A DNA stretch of 64,000 nt from CAVQFB01 sp963711675 (GCA_963711675.1 CAVQFB010000006.1:310001-374000), one strand, 5' to 3'. Counted from the stretch's first letter, positions 47,369 to 57,190 are shown. Numbers and translations: made by a program. The notes: generated by a model from the sequence alone, not told the origin.

Positions 47369-49342
47369 ATGCCGGATACCGTTCAAACCTCGCCCGATGT
47401 GGCCACCATCAAGGTCAAGCTGCCCGATGGCAGCGTCAAAGAAGTTCCCAGGGGCACGACTGCCCTCGATATCGCTAAGTCGATCAGCCCGCGCCTTGCC
47501 GATGCCGCGCTCGCCGCGAAGACCAATGGCAATCTGATTGACCTGACCCGGCCGCTCGAAAAAGACACTGACCTCCGCATTCTGACCGAGAAGGATCCAG
47601 AATCGCTTGAGGTCTTCCGGCATTCGTCGGCCCATTTGCTGGCTGCTGCGGTCCTCGAGCTCTTTCCCGAGACCAAGCTCGGCCACGGCCCCGCCACCGA
47701 GAGCGGATTCTTCTACGACTTCTATCGCCCCACTCCTTTCACGACGGAAGATCTGGTGAAGATCGAGAAAAAGATGCAGGAGCTGGCGCAGCAGAACCTT
47801 CCCTATGCGCGTGAGTTCCTGCCTCGCGATCAGGGCCTCGAAGAGTTCAACAAGGAAGGCGACTTCATGAAGTGTCATTTCATCGAGCAGTTCACCAAGC
47901 CCGATGAAAAAATTTCCATCTACCGCACCGGCAAGTTCACCGACTTCTGCCGTGGGCCGCACATTCCTTCGACCGGGAAGATCAAAGCGTTCAAGCTGCT
48001 TAATATTGCAGGAGCGTACTGGCTGGGTGACGAGAAGAATCCGCAACTGCAGCGCATCTACGGCACTTCGTTCTACTCGAAGAAAGATCTCGACGACTTC
48101 CTTCACAAGCAGGAGGAGGCCAAGAAGCGCGACCATCGCGTGCTCGGGCAGCAGCTCGATCTATTCTCGATTCAAGAGCTCGCTGGGCCGGGGCTGATCT
48201 TCTGGCATCCCAAGGGCGGCATCATCCGCAAAGAGATGGAAGACTGGATGCGCAACGAGTACATCGCCCGCGGTTACGCGCTCGTCTACACGCCACACGT
48301 CATGCGCAAGCAGCTCTGGCAAACTTCGGGGCATGAAGGCTACTACTCGCAGAACATGTTCGACACGATGGAGCTCGACGACGCTGAGTACCGCCTGAAG
48401 CCCATGAATTGTCCGGGGCACATCCTGATCTATCGCGATTCGCTGAAGTCCTATCGTGACCTTCCGGTACGGCTCGGCGAGTTGGGGACGGTGTATCGCT
48501 ACGAGCGTTCGGGAGTGATGCACGGCTTGTTGCGTGTGCGAGGATTTACCCAGGATGATGCCCACATCTTCTGCACTCCGGAGCAAATCGAGTCGGAGAT
48601 CGAGGGCTGCCTCGATTTCGCGCTGGAGGTGCTGAAAGACTTCGGCTTTGACCAGTTCCAGACCGAGCTCTCCACCTGGGATCCCAACGACCACAAGAAT
48701 TTTGTGGGCAGCGAAGATCAGTGGAACATGGCTTCCGCGACCCTGGAGAACGTGCTCAAACGTCGAAAGATTGATTACAAAACCATCCCCGGCGAAGCCG
48801 CGTTCTACGGGCCCAAGATCGACATCAAACTGGTCGACGCCATTGGACGCCTGTGGCAGCTTTCGACTGTGCAGTTCGATTTCAACCTGCCGGCGCGTTT
48901 TGGACTCGAATACGTCGCCGAAGACGGATCGCGCAAGCAGCCGGTGATGGTGCACCGGGCCCTCTACGGATCGATCGAACGCTTCTTCGGGGTGCTTATC
49001 GAGCATTATGCGGGAGCCTTTCCGGTTTGGTTGTCTCCTGTTCAGGCAGTGATGATCCCGATTGCCGAGCGGCATTCGGGTTATGCCAACAGAGTTGCGG
49101 ACCAGTTGAAGGCCGCCGGGGTGCGCGTCCATGTGGACGCACGCAACGAGAAGATGAACGCCAAGATCCGCGAGCACGCCATGCAGAAGGTGCCGTTCAT
49201 GCTGGTGGTCGGCGACAAGGAAGCCGAAGCCGGCAAAGTCAACGTCCGTACCCGCGGCAAAGAAAAGACCGAAGACATGGCGACGGGCGATTTCGTGGAG
49301 AAAATCAAGAAGCTGATCGCCGAGAAGACGCCTGGGTTGTAG
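47369..49342 (+). CDS. thrS: Threonyl-tRNA synthetase
   Basis: ThrRS is a class II aminoacyl-tRNA synthetase. The 657-residue protein has a TGS domain (KLPDGSVKEVPRGTTALDIA), the SAD editing domain (HSSAHLLAAAVLELFPETKL), motif 2 MNCPGHILIYRDSLKSYRDLP, and motif 3 VHRALYGSIERFFGVLIEHY, then an anticodon-binding domain. Start ATG 47369. The 121-bp leader shows no T-box or other riboswitch I can recognise. Confidence 0.97.
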   Translation: MPDTVQTSPDVATIKVKLPDGSVKEVPRGTTALDIAKSISPRLADAALAAKTNGNLIDLTRPLEKDTDLRILTEKDPESLEVFRHSSAHLLAAAVLELFPETKLGHGPATESGFFYDFYRPTPFTTEDLVKIEKKMQELAQQNLPYAREFLPRDQGLEEFNKEGDFMKCHFIEQFTKPDEKISIYRTGKFTDFCRGPHIPSTGKIKAFKLLNIAGAYWLGDEKNPQLQRIYGTSFYSKKDLDDFLHKQEEAKKRDHRVLGQQLDLFSIQELAGPGLIFWHPKGGIIRKEMEDWMRNEYIARGYALVYTPHVMRKQLWQTSGHEGYYSQNMFDTMELDDAEYRLKPMNCPGHILIYRDSLKSYRDLPVRLGELGTVYRYERSGVMHGLLRVRGFTQDDAHIFCTPEQIESEIEGCLDFALEVLKDFGFDQFQTELSTWDPNDHKNFVGSEDQWNMASATLENVLKRRKIDYKTIPGEAAFYGPKIDIKLVDAIGRLWQLSTVQFDFNLPARFGLEYVAEDGSRKQPVMVHRALYGSIERFFGVLIEHYAGAFPVWLSPVQAVMIPIAERHSGYANRVADQLKAAGVRVHVDARNEKMNAKIREHAMQKVPFMLVVGDKEAEAGKVNVRTRGKEKTEDMATGDFVEKIKKLIAEKTPGL

Positions 49343-49361
49343 TACGGTTTACCATGTTGCC

Positions 49362-50967
49362 GTGCACGACCTCGCCCGCAAAGTGCTCGAACACGTTCGT
49401 CACGATGAGCTGCTGACGCCCGGCAATCGCTTGGGTGTGGCCGTCTCCGGCGGGGCAGACTCGGTTGGCCTGTTGAGGCTGTTGCTTGAGTTGCGCGGCG
49501 AGCTCGGTATCGTCCTATCCGTTGTTCACTTCAATCACAAACTGCGCGGGGCGGAATCGGATGCCGATGAGCACTTTGTTGCCGGCTTGGCGCGACAGCA
49601 CGAACTCGAATTCCATCTGAAGAGCGCCAACGTTGCGGCACACGCCGCGGACGAACGCCTGAGCGTCGAGACTGCAGCCCGCGAACTCCGATATCAATTC
49701 TTCACCGAGTTGCTTGGGGCAGATTCGCCAGACTCCGAGAGCCCTCACGAAAAAGAGAAGGCAGACGCGCGGCATGCGGCGCATCTCGACAAGGTCGCCA
49801 CCGGGCATACGATGGATGATCAGGCGGAAACGGTCCTGATGCGCGTGTCTTCGCGGTACAGGAACAGGCGGACTTGGAGGCATCTACCCACGACTGGTGG
49901 TGGAAGGCTCAGAGAGGGAGGAGACGCAAGGCGAAGCGGGGGAGATCATCAGGCCGCTTCTTGGCATCCGCCGATGGGAACTGGAGCAATACCTTAACGC
50001 GCTCGGCCAGGGCTGGCGTGAAGATGCAAGCAACAAAGACCTGAAGTTCACTCGCAACCGCGTCCGCCACACGCTGCTGCCGCTGCTGGAGCGCGAGTTC
50101 AACCCGGGGATCGTGAGCAGCCTGAGCGATCTGGCTGAGATCGCGCGCGCCGAGGAAGATTACTGGGAGAATGAAGCGTCAGGCTGGATGGGCACGACAG
50201 TGCAATGGTTCAGCGCGGACAAAAGGTCACAAAAGCCAGCCAGCGATCTGGTACAGCTCACTCCTTCCGGAGCAGACTCTGCCCGGAGCGATGCAGAGGA
50301 CTCGACCGGCTGCGGCGCCCATGCGATGAACGTGTCTATCGATTTGAGGTGGCTGCTCGCCGAACCGCTTGCGGTACAACGCCGGGTGATCAAGAGCATC
50401 GGGGAAGAAGCCGAGTTCGCGCTTCAGTTCAAGCACATCGAGGAAATCCTCCGGTTTGCTGCGACGGAGGCGAACACCGGCAAGCACCTTGCTCTGCCCC
50501 TGGGCTGGAGGGTCGCCAGAGAAGAAGACAGCCTGGTTTTTCTCAGCCCCGGGGGTGACCTCCGGCTCGAAGCAACGCAGGATTATTCGTACCCTCTTCC
50601 GGTCCCCGGCCAAGTTCAAATTCCTGAACTTGGGTCTGTGATTCAGGCCCTTCGAGCGGTGCCGGGCGATTCCCCCGCAGGTTATAATCAGGACCAAGCC
50701 TTAGACGCTGCACTTCTGCCGGGAGAATTAACGGTCAGAAACTGGCGTCCTGGAGACCGCTTCTGGCCAGCGCACACCAAGTCCCACAAGAAGATCAAGG
50801 AACTGCTGCAGGAACGTTCTGTCACGGGACAGGAACGCAAGCTCTGGCCCGTGGTCATCGCCGAGGATGAAATCGTTTGGGTACGCGGATTCCCCCCCAC
50901 GGGCAAGTTTCGCGCGCAGGAAGGCCGCGAGGCGGTCATCATCAGGGAACTGGCGAGTGAGGATTGA
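49362..50967 (+). CDS. tilS: tRNA(Ile)-lysidine synthetase (one frame break)
   Basis: TilS modifies C34 of the minor tRNA-Ile to lysidine so it reads AUA. The PP-loop motif VAVSGGADSVGLLRLL is near residue 30, HTMDDQAETVLMR follows, and the C-terminal TilS_C domain has LRNWRPGDRFWPAH...KKIKELLQE. The frame breaks at about 49848; dropping one T in GCGTGTCTTCGC restores RVLRGTGTGGLGG, a highly conserved block. Corrected length 534 residues. GTG 49362 is the start, 20 bp after thrS. Confidence 0.93.
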
Positions 50968-51049
50968 CCTGAGGGTTTTCGCACGCAACAGTTGAGGCCG
51001 TCATCCCAAGCATGAGTTTCAGACTTTCAGGAAGGCAGGCGCCACAGCA

Positions 51050-51607
51050 ATGAGCCAGACCGCGAGAGTCATACCGATACAGCCGGTCATCTCTGCCGAC
51101 CAGATCGACAAGCGGGTCCGGGAGATGGCGCGACAGATCTCCGACGATTACCGTGGCCGGACCATCCACATCCTCGCGGTGCTGGAGAACGGCTTCATGT
51201 TCATGGCAGACCTGGTGCGCTCCCTCGAAGGGCCGGTGGTTTGCCAATTCATCAAGCCACGGTACCGCGTTCAGCCGGGCAACGGCGCCTCAGACGTGCT
51301 GGAGATCTTCTTCAGCCACGACTCCGATATTCGGGGCCAGCACGTGCTGGTGGTCGAGGGCTTGGTCCACTCCGGAGTCACAGGTGAGTTTCTGATGGGC
51401 AACCTGCGAGGACGGGGTGCCGCGTCGGTAAAGCTCGCGACCTTACTGGATCGTCAGTCGGCGCGGCGGGTGGCTTTACAGCCCGACTATTTCGGTTTTC
51501 TGGTGGATGATGCTTTCCTGGTCGGCTATGGCCTGGGAAATCCGGAACAAACGGGACGGAATTTGCCCTATCTGTCGGCTGGTCCTGCAGTTGTGCCGAT
51601 GACCTAA
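51050..51607 (+). CDS. hpt: Hypoxanthine phosphoribosyltransferase homologue with atypical PRPP loop
   Basis: The 185-residue protein has the HPRT fold: LAVLENGFMFMADLVR (family hood/PPi loop) and DYFGFLVDDAFLVGYGL at the C-terminus. The PRPP-binding loop reads VLVVEGLVHSGVTGEF, while the usual is VEDI(I/V)DTG-x-T. The acidic pair E-D and the D-T-G are replaced by E-G and H-S-G, so normal activity is doubtful. It sits in the conserved tilS-hpt-ftsH order, which supports the family call. Confidence 0.8.
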   Translation: MSQTARVIPIQPVISADQIDKRVREMARQISDDYRGRTIHILAVLENGFMFMADLVRSLEGPVVCQFIKPRYRVQPGNGASDVLEIFFSHDSDIRGQHVLVVEGLVHSGVTGEFLMGNLRGRGAASVKLATLLDRQSARRVALQPDYFGFLVDDAFLVGYGLGNPEQTGRNLPYLSAGPAVVPMT

Positions 51608-51768
51608 GTTACTGAAATAACGCGCTCTGTTTTTGCGAAAGAGCGAGTAAAATGATGGCCTACGGCAATTTAACTCATCAAAATTCCGTGGCCAGCATCT
51701 ATATTGTGAAAGAGGAGCCCAGCGCCAGCATCGCCTTTAGGCCGGCGCCGGTTTTACAGGAGTCCTGA

Positions 51769-53682
51769 GTGAATTCGACAGTCAAAACGGTGGTCTTCTG
51801 GCTGGTCATCGTGCTTTCGGCCTTCCTGCTTTGGCAGGTGGTGAAGCAGGGGCAGAACAGTCCGAAAGATGCGGAAGTTAATTTCTCCCAGTTCATGTCC
51901 GCGGTGGACAAAGGGAACGTCAAGGAAGTCACGATTATTGGCATGGAGATTCGCGGTAAGTACGCGAATGACAACTCCGGCTTCCACACGACCGCGCCTT
52001 CCAATTACCCGCAGATGATCGACACGCTCCGCTCGAAGGGCGTAAACATCACGATCAAAGACATTACCAATGGCAGCTGGCCCACCTGGCTGCTGAACCT
52101 GGCCCCACTCATCTTGCTGGCCGCATTGTGGTTCTTCATGATCCGCCAGATGCAGACCGGCGGGAACAAGGCTTTATCGTTCGGCAAGAGCCGGGCGCGC
52201 CTGCTCTCCATGCAGCAGAAGAAGGTGACGTTCAAAGACGTCGCGGGCGTGGACGAAGCCAAGGAAGAGCTGCGGGAGATCATCGAATTCCTGCGGGAAG
52301 CGCAGAAATTCCAGAAACTGGGCGGACGCATCCCTAAGGGTGTGCTGCTGGTCGGGCCTCCGGGAACAGGCAAGACGTTGCTTGCTCGCGCAGTCGCCGG
52401 CGAGGCGAATGTTCCGTTCTTTTCCATCTCCGGTTCGGACTTTGTGGAGATGTTCGTCGGCGTCGGCGCAAGCCGCGTTCGCGATCTGTTTGAGCAGGGC
52501 AAGAAGAACGCTCCTTGCATCATCTTCATCGACGAAATTGACGCCGTTGGCCGCCACCGTGGCGCAGGTTTGGGTGGCGGGCACGACGAGCGCGAGCAGA
52601 CGCTGAATCAGTTGCTGGTCGAAATGGACGGCTTTGAATCGAACGAAGGCGTCATCCTGATGGCCGCGACCAACCGACCTGACGTTCTTGATCCGGCGCT
52701 GTTGCGTCCGGGACGCTTCGATCGGCGCGTAGTCGTTAGCAGTCCGGACGTGCGGGGCCGCGAGGAAATCCTTCGCGTCCACACCCGCAAAATCCCTCTT
52801 GCGGAAGATGTCGATCTTTCCGTGCTGGCCCGCGGCACACCAGGCTTCTCGGGTGCTGACCTGGCCAACATGGTGAACGAAGCGGCGCTGGCGGCGGCAC
52901 GGCAGAATCGCAAGGCTGTCCTGCAGCACGACTTCGAGGTAGCGAAAGACAAAGTGATGATGGGAGTGGAACGCAAATCGCTCCTGCTCACCGACGAAGA
53001 GAAGAAGAACACCGCCTTCCACGAAGCCGGCCATGCACTGGTCGCGGCGAAACTGCCGCATTCCGATCCCGTGCATAAGGTCACGATCATTCCACGTGGC
53101 ATGGCTCTGGGTTTGACGCAGCAGCTCCCGGTGGACGACCGGCACAACTACTATAAGAACTATCTGGAGACGCGGATCGCCATCCTGATGGGCGGTCGTC
53201 TGGCGGAAGAACTTTTCTTGAGCCAGATGAGCACCGGCGCGGGCAACGACATTGAGCGTGCCACAGATCTGGCGCGCAAGATGGTGTGCGAATGGGGCAT
53301 GAGCGACCTGGGCCCGCTGACCTTCGGCAAAAAGGAAGAGCAGATTTTCCTTGGCCGCGAAATCGCGCAGCATCGCGACTACAGCGAAGCCACCGCGATT
53401 TCGATCGATGCAGAAGTCAAGAAGCTCGTGAACAACGGCTACAACACCGCCAAGCAGATTCTCTCGGAGGACCGGGAAGCGCTCACCCGGATCGCGCACG
53501 CTCTGATCGAGCGGGAGGTCATCGATGGCGCGGAGATACAGCTCCTGATCGAGGGCAAGGAGCTACCTGCGAAGGTTCTGCCGCCGAAGTCTGATGACGG
53601 GGGTGTGCAGCACGTGCTCCGACCCGAGACCGGCCGGAAGCCGAATGTGGCTCCGGGCGGCGAGAGTCCGGCAAGAGCATAA
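51769..53682 (+). CDS. ftsH: ATP-dependent zinc metalloprotease FtsH
   Basis: FtsH degrades misfolded and regulatory membrane proteins. The 637-residue protein has two N-terminal TM helices (8-24 and about 105-125), the AAA domain with Walker A GPPGTGKTLLARA, Walker B IIFIDEIDAVG, SRH and the zinc site HEAGHALVA (HExxH). Start GTG 51769 follows AGGAG. It follows hpt, as in many bacteria. Confidence 0.97.
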   Translation: MNSTVKTVVFWLVIVLSAFLLWQVVKQGQNSPKDAEVNFSQFMSAVDKGNVKEVTIIGMEIRGKYANDNSGFHTTAPSNYPQMIDTLRSKGVNITIKDITNGSWPTWLLNLAPLILLAALWFFMIRQMQTGGNKALSFGKSRARLLSMQQKKVTFKDVAGVDEAKEELREIIEFLREAQKFQKLGGRIPKGVLLVGPPGTGKTLLARAVAGEANVPFFSISGSDFVEMFVGVGASRVRDLFEQGKKNAPCIIFIDEIDAVGRHRGAGLGGGHDEREQTLNQLLVEMDGFESNEGVILMAATNRPDVLDPALLRPGRFDRRVVVSSPDVRGREEILRVHTRKIPLAEDVDLSVLARGTPGFSGADLANMVNEAALAAARQNRKAVLQHDFEVAKDKVMMGVERKSLLLTDEEKKNTAFHEAGHALVAAKLPHSDPVHKVTIIPRGMALGLTQQLPVDDRHNYYKNYLETRIAILMGGRLAEELFLSQMSTGAGNDIERATDLARKMVCEWGMSDLGPLTFGKKEEQIFLGREIAQHRDYSEATAISIDAEVKKLVNNGYNTAKQILSEDREALTRIAHALIEREVIDGAEIQLLIEGKELPAKVLPPKSDDGGVQHVLRPETGRKPNVAPGGESPARA

Positions 53683-53703
53683 CTTTTACTTAATAAAATT
53701 TTT

Positions 53704-53733
53704 GGGCGGCCGACTTGGCCGCCCTTTGTTTTT
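53704..53733 (+). terminator. Terminator after ftsH
   Basis: GGGCGGCC, loop GACTT, GGCCGCCC and then TTTGTTTTT form a strong stem with a T-run. It lies between the convergent ftsH and selD genes. Confidence 0.85.
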
Positions 53734-53757
53734 CATGTCCCAGAGGAATCCGTTAGT

Positions 53758-54809
53758 TTAGGCCGTAACCGCGATCAGAGGCTTCGAGGCTGGCAGTACG
53801 TCGCCGATCTCAACAGCCGCCACCCCTGCCGCATTCAGGGCACGGACAAGGTGGTCTGAGTCTTCCGCCGCAACCGAAATCAGCAGCCCTCCTGCGGTTT
53901 GCGGGTCAAACAACAGCGTCTTCGTTTCTTCCGAAATACCCGGCTCGTAGTCGACCACACATTCGGCAAAGTCGCGATTCGCTTTGAGTCCCCCGGTATA
54001 TCACCAGCGCGCACGCATTCGATCGCTCCTTCGAGGATGGGCACTGCGTTCGCATGGATTCGCAACGCGACGTTACTGGCCAGCGCCAGTTCGCGTGCGT
54101 GACCAATCAGCCCGAATCCTGTGACGTCGGTCATGCCATGCACGCGAAAACTGTTACCCGCGATGACATCGGCTGCCTTCTTGTTGAGCGTGGTCATCGA
54201 AATGACGGCAGCGTCAATCCAGCTTTGCTGAGCCTTGCCCTTCTTGATCGCCGTCGAAATCACTCCTGTGCCTAGCGCCTTGGTGAACAGAAGTCTGTCT
54301 CCTGGCTTCGCGCCGGAATTGGCCAGCACGCGCCCGGGATGAATCAGTCCCGTTACCGAGTAGCCGAATTTCGTTTCTTCATCGCGAATGCTGTGGCCTC
54401 CGATCACGGTGCATCCGGCTTCGATCATTTTCGAAAGCCCGCCGGCAAGAATACGTTCGAGTATCGACAGGTCCGTTTTGTCAGGGAAACAAACCAGCGC
54501 GAGCGAGGTCAACGGACGCCCGCCCATGGCGTACACGTCGCTCAGTGCGTTGGTGGCGGCGATCTGGCCGAAGGTGTAGGGATCGTCTACGATGGGCGTG
54601 AAGAAGTCGACGGTTTGCACCAGCGCCGTGTCGGCTGAAAGTTGATACACTCCGGCGTCGTCGGCGTGATCGAAGCCGACTAGCACATTCGGGTCCTGTT
54701 GCCGGGCTAATTTCCCAAGCACCGCGTCCAGCGCCGCCGGACTCAGCTTGGACGCTCAACCCGCAGCTTTAACGGACTCCGTCAGCCGGAATGGCTTGGT
54801 CTCTGGCAC
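53758..54809 (-). CDS. selD: Selenophosphate synthase with in-frame UGA (selenocysteine) and one frame break
   Basis: SelD makes selenophosphate for selenocysteine and selenouridine. From GTG 54809 the frame reads MPETKPFRLTESVKAAG, then TGA (54756-54758), then ASKLSPAALDAVLGK and DDAGVYQLSADTALVQTVDF. The TGA lines up with the catalytic Cys17 of E. coli SelD (GAGC), a position often occupied by selenocysteine in other SelD. A plausible SECIS hairpin follows. Further motifs: GGHSIRDEE and MTDVTGFGLIGHA. Near 53990-53994 a run of five C (minus strand G) needs one more base to restore PGGLKANRDF. Corrected length 350 residues. Confidence 0.9.
54724..54755 (-). promoter_or_regulatory. Putative bacterial SECIS hairpin in selD
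   Basis: Just after the UGA, GCGTCCA (54755-54749) pairs with TGGACGC (54730-54724) over 7 bp. Alternatively GTCC (54742-54739) pairs with GGAC (54729-54726) around a loop beginning with G, 17 bases after the UGA. Both features fit published descriptions of bacterial SECIS (stem-loop within about 16-37 nt, G at the loop start). Confidence 0.55.
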
Positions 54810-54843
54810 GAGTTCATTGTAATGGAGCGCGAGGAACGAGTTC

Positions 54844-54878
54844 CTGGTACCTAGTACCGAGTTACGAGAACCGGCACT
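54844..54878 (+). repeat. Heptanucleotide-phased array upstream of selD
   Basis: CTGGTAC, CTAGTAC, CGAGTTA, CGAGAAC, CGGCACT follow in register. The GTAC-type unit matches the left arm in the accD leader. Confidence 0.6.
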
Positions 54879-54916
54879 GGTGCAGATGGATTTTGACATG
54901 TACTTTCTTCAGCGGT

Positions 54917-54960
54917 GTCATCCTGAGCGTAGCCGCTCTTCAGCGGAGCGAAAGATCTTG
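54917..54960 (+). repeat. Dispersed TCATCCTGAGC-type repeat
   Basis: TGTCATCCTGAGCGTAGCCG, then TCAGCGGAGCGAAAGATCTT. Same layout as the copies at 22.4 and 55.6 kb. Confidence 0.6.
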
Positions 54961-55046
54961 CGTGTATTTCCCCTGCGGTCAGAAACCAAACGGCACCATT
55001 GCCCGAGAGCTGCGGCAATGTTTGCAAGTCGCCTTAGAGTCGAGAA

Positions 55047-55547
55047 CTACCTCACCGTCACATCTGTGACTTCGAGTTCGGGATAGTTCTGGTTCCAGTC
55101 GGAACTCACGTGCTCGAAGGTGAGGCGGAAAGGCTTGCTCTGGCCTGGTTGCAAGGGCGCCGAAAGCAGATCGACTGTGTCGGGATATGGGCCACCGAGC
55201 TGAAGAACGCGCAGAGGGATGTCTTCCGCCTGGGCAACCTCACTGATGGAGTTCCTGAAGATCACGTGAATTACTGCGTGAAGGACGGTTTTGTCCCCGG
55301 CGTTGGTGACCGTACCGTCAACGTAAGTGACGCTCGCGCCGACAAAGTTCTGTGCAGCGCTCATCTTTATCTCGCTGAGCTTGACGTTTGCGGTGTACGG
55401 ATGCGGGTTGGCAGAGCCCTTAGGTTGGTTGTGCCACACGAGCAGAATGATCCCCACCGCGACTACGACGGCAACCAGGCCAACCAGGATCGGGACCCAG
55501 TTGGTTTCGTTTTCCTGTGTGGGTGACGGTTGAATGAATCCGCCCAT
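55047..55547 (-). CDS. Membrane-anchored protein with FxLYD/DUF2393-like domain
   Basis: The 166-residue protein has one N-terminal TM helix (WVPILVGLVAVVVAVGIILL). A beta-sandwich-like domain follows (VKLSEIKMSAAQNFVGASVT; VTNAGDKTVLHAVIHVIFRN; PLQPGQSKPFRLTFEHVSSD). This pattern is seen in DUF2393/FxLYD-type proteins. Role unknown. Confidence 0.65.
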   Translation of the reverse strand: MGGFIQPSPTQENETNWVPILVGLVAVVVAVGIILLVWHNQPKGSANPHPYTANVKLSEIKMSAAQNFVGASVTYVDGTVTNAGDKTVLHAVIHVIFRNSISEVAQAEDIPLRVLQLGGPYPDTVDLLSAPLQPGQSKPFRLTFEHVSSDWNQNYPELEVTDVTVR

Positions 55548-55619
55548 GAGAGGATTGTAGATGGCGGGTTTCTGATTGTCGATTTACGACGTAAGCAGCA
55601 GTGCTCAACTCTCGATTGT

Positions 55620-55723
55620 TCTATGGGACAGTCATCCCGAAGCCCCGCGTTTTCTCCAGCGGGGAGAGAGCCTGCCCTGAGCGAAGCCAAGCGCCAGCTA
55701 GGCGAGTCGAACGGGGATCTGGC
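55620..55723 (+). repeat. Dispersed repeat copy with extended homology
   Basis: TCTATGGGACAGTCATCCCG, AAGCCCCGCGTTTTCTCCAG, then ACGGGGATCTGGCG. The first 45 bases match 22380-22425 closely. Confidence 0.65.
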
Positions 55724-55801
55724 GCGGAGCTTTTCAGATTGAGCCGGTACCCGGGTAGAGACCAAAAAACAAAATTCGAGGCTCTTAATTCGACACGGTT
55801 G

Positions 55802-57190
55802 TTATTCGCCGCCGACAGTCAGGCCGTCGATCCGAATCGTCGGGCACGCAATCGCGCCGCGAAATTCGAGATCGTTGGCGATCTCAGAGATGTTGAAGAA
55901 CATCTGCTTCAGGTTTCCGGCTACCGTGATCTCTTCTACGGGAAACGCGAATTCGCCGCCGGAAATCCACATCCCTGACGCGCCCCGCGAATAATCGCCG
56001 GTCACGAGGTTCGCGCCGTGGCCGAGAAATTCTGTCACGTAAAGTCCTTCCTTCACGTCGGCGATCAATTCTTTGGGCGTCTTCGTGCCGGGCTCAAGAA
56101 AGTAATTGCCTGGTCCAATGCCCGGCGTGCCCGCCAACCCGCGCGAAGCGTTGCCGGTGGTAGTCAACCCCAGCTTTTTTGCAGTGTAGGTATTGAGCAG
56201 GTAGGATTTCAGCACACCCTTTTCGATGACAACTGTTCGCCGGGTCGGCACCCCTTCACTGTCGAACGGGCTGGTGCCGAAACCGCCTTTGATAGTGCCA
56301 TCGTCGATCACGGTTACGTTGTCGCCGGCGATCTTCTCCCCCAACTTTCCCGCGAGGAACGACGCACCGCGATAGACGGAATCGCCATTCACGCCTTCAA
56401 AGATATGGTCGAGAATGGAATTCGCCACCATGGGGTCGAAGATGATCGGCACGTGCGCCGTTTTTACCTTACGAGCGCCCAGGCGGCGCAATGTGCGCTC
56501 CGCCGCGATCTTGCCGACCTTCTCCGGCGCATCGAGACGCCCCAGGCTGCGCGCGACCGAGAACCAGTAGTCGCGCTGCATCGCGCCATCCTCGGATTGC
56601 GCAATCGGCACGGCGGCAACCGAGCAGTACGAGCGGCGGTACTCGCCGACAAATCCGTGCGAGTTCGCCAGAACTTTATGACCAGTGGCTGCGTCGAACG
56701 AGCCGCCGTCCGAGTTCTTGATGCGCGGATCCGTATCGAGAGCAGCTTTCTCCGCCCGGCGTGCGTAGTCGATGCGTTCGGTCCCGGGAAGTGAGTAGAC
56801 GTCCTGATAGTAAAGATCAAGATCGCCCGGTATCGAGCCCAGTTGTGAAGGCTCAGGGATGCCACCGAAAGGATCTTCGGAAGTAATCTTTGAAAGCTCG
56901 ATGGCTGACTTCACCATGCGGTCGATGCTCTCGCGGGAGAAGTCGCTGGAGTACGTGCTGGCCGCGCGCTTGCCAAAAAATACACGCACGCCGATTGCCT
57001 TCGAACCGGCCTCTTTCAGAGTTTCGACTTGCCCGAGGCGGACCAGAGTTGAGAACTCGTCGCCCTCTCGCACGACGGCTTCCGCGGCGGTCGCACCGCC
57101 CGCCATGGCGCGGCGAACCACGTCCACTGCGATTTCTCTAAGATCGTTTTCGATTTTCGGATTTTGTGTATCGATGGTTGTAGAGGACAT
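55802..57190 (-). CDS. pmbA: Metallopeptidase TldE/PmbA
   Basis: This is one half of the TldD-TldE protease, known for microcin B17 maturation and CcdA degradation. The 462-residue protein has the family features: GVRVFFGKRAASTYSSDFSR, FDPMVANSILDHIFEGVNGD, and GTAGIGPGNY-like TPGIGPGNYFLEPGTKTPKE. It lacks the HExxxH zinc site, as TldE does. It lies just downstream of tldD on the same strand, likely one operon. Confidence 0.93.
   Translation of the reverse strand: MSSTTIDTQNPKIENDLREIAVDVVRRAMAGGATAAEAVVREGDEFSTLVRLGQVETLKEAGSKAIGVRVFFGKRAASTYSSDFSRESIDRMVKSAIELSKITSEDPFGGIPEPSQLGSIPGDLDLYYQDVYSLPGTERIDYARRAEKAALDTDPRIKNSDGGSFDAATGHKVLANSHGFVGEYRRSYCSVAAVPIAQSEDGAMQRDYWFSVARSLGRLDAPEKVGKIAAERTLRRLGARKVKTAHVPIIFDPMVANSILDHIFEGVNGDSVYRGASFLAGKLGEKIAGDNVTVIDDGTIKGGFGTSPFDSEGVPTRRTVVIEKGVLKSYLLNTYTAKKLGLTTTGNASRGLAGTPGIGPGNYFLEPGTKTPKELIADVKEGLYVTEFLGHGANLVTGDYSRGASGMWISGGEFAFPVEEITVAGNLKQMFFNISEIANDLEFRGAIACPTIRIDGLTVGGE

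Larger units (their letters stand above)
54810..55046. other. Divergent repeat spacer upstream of selD
   Basis: No gene is supported. It contains a heptamer array (54844-54878) and a dispersed TCATCCTGAGC-type repeat (54917-54960). Confidence 0.5.

Noticed and set aside
50227..50697. Minus-strand frame inside tilS
   Set aside because: Shadow of the conserved TilS C-terminal region.
54756..54758. TGA in selD as a nonsense mutation
   Set aside because: It falls exactly on the catalytic Cys/Sec position and the protein is conserved on both sides; selenocysteine is the better reading.
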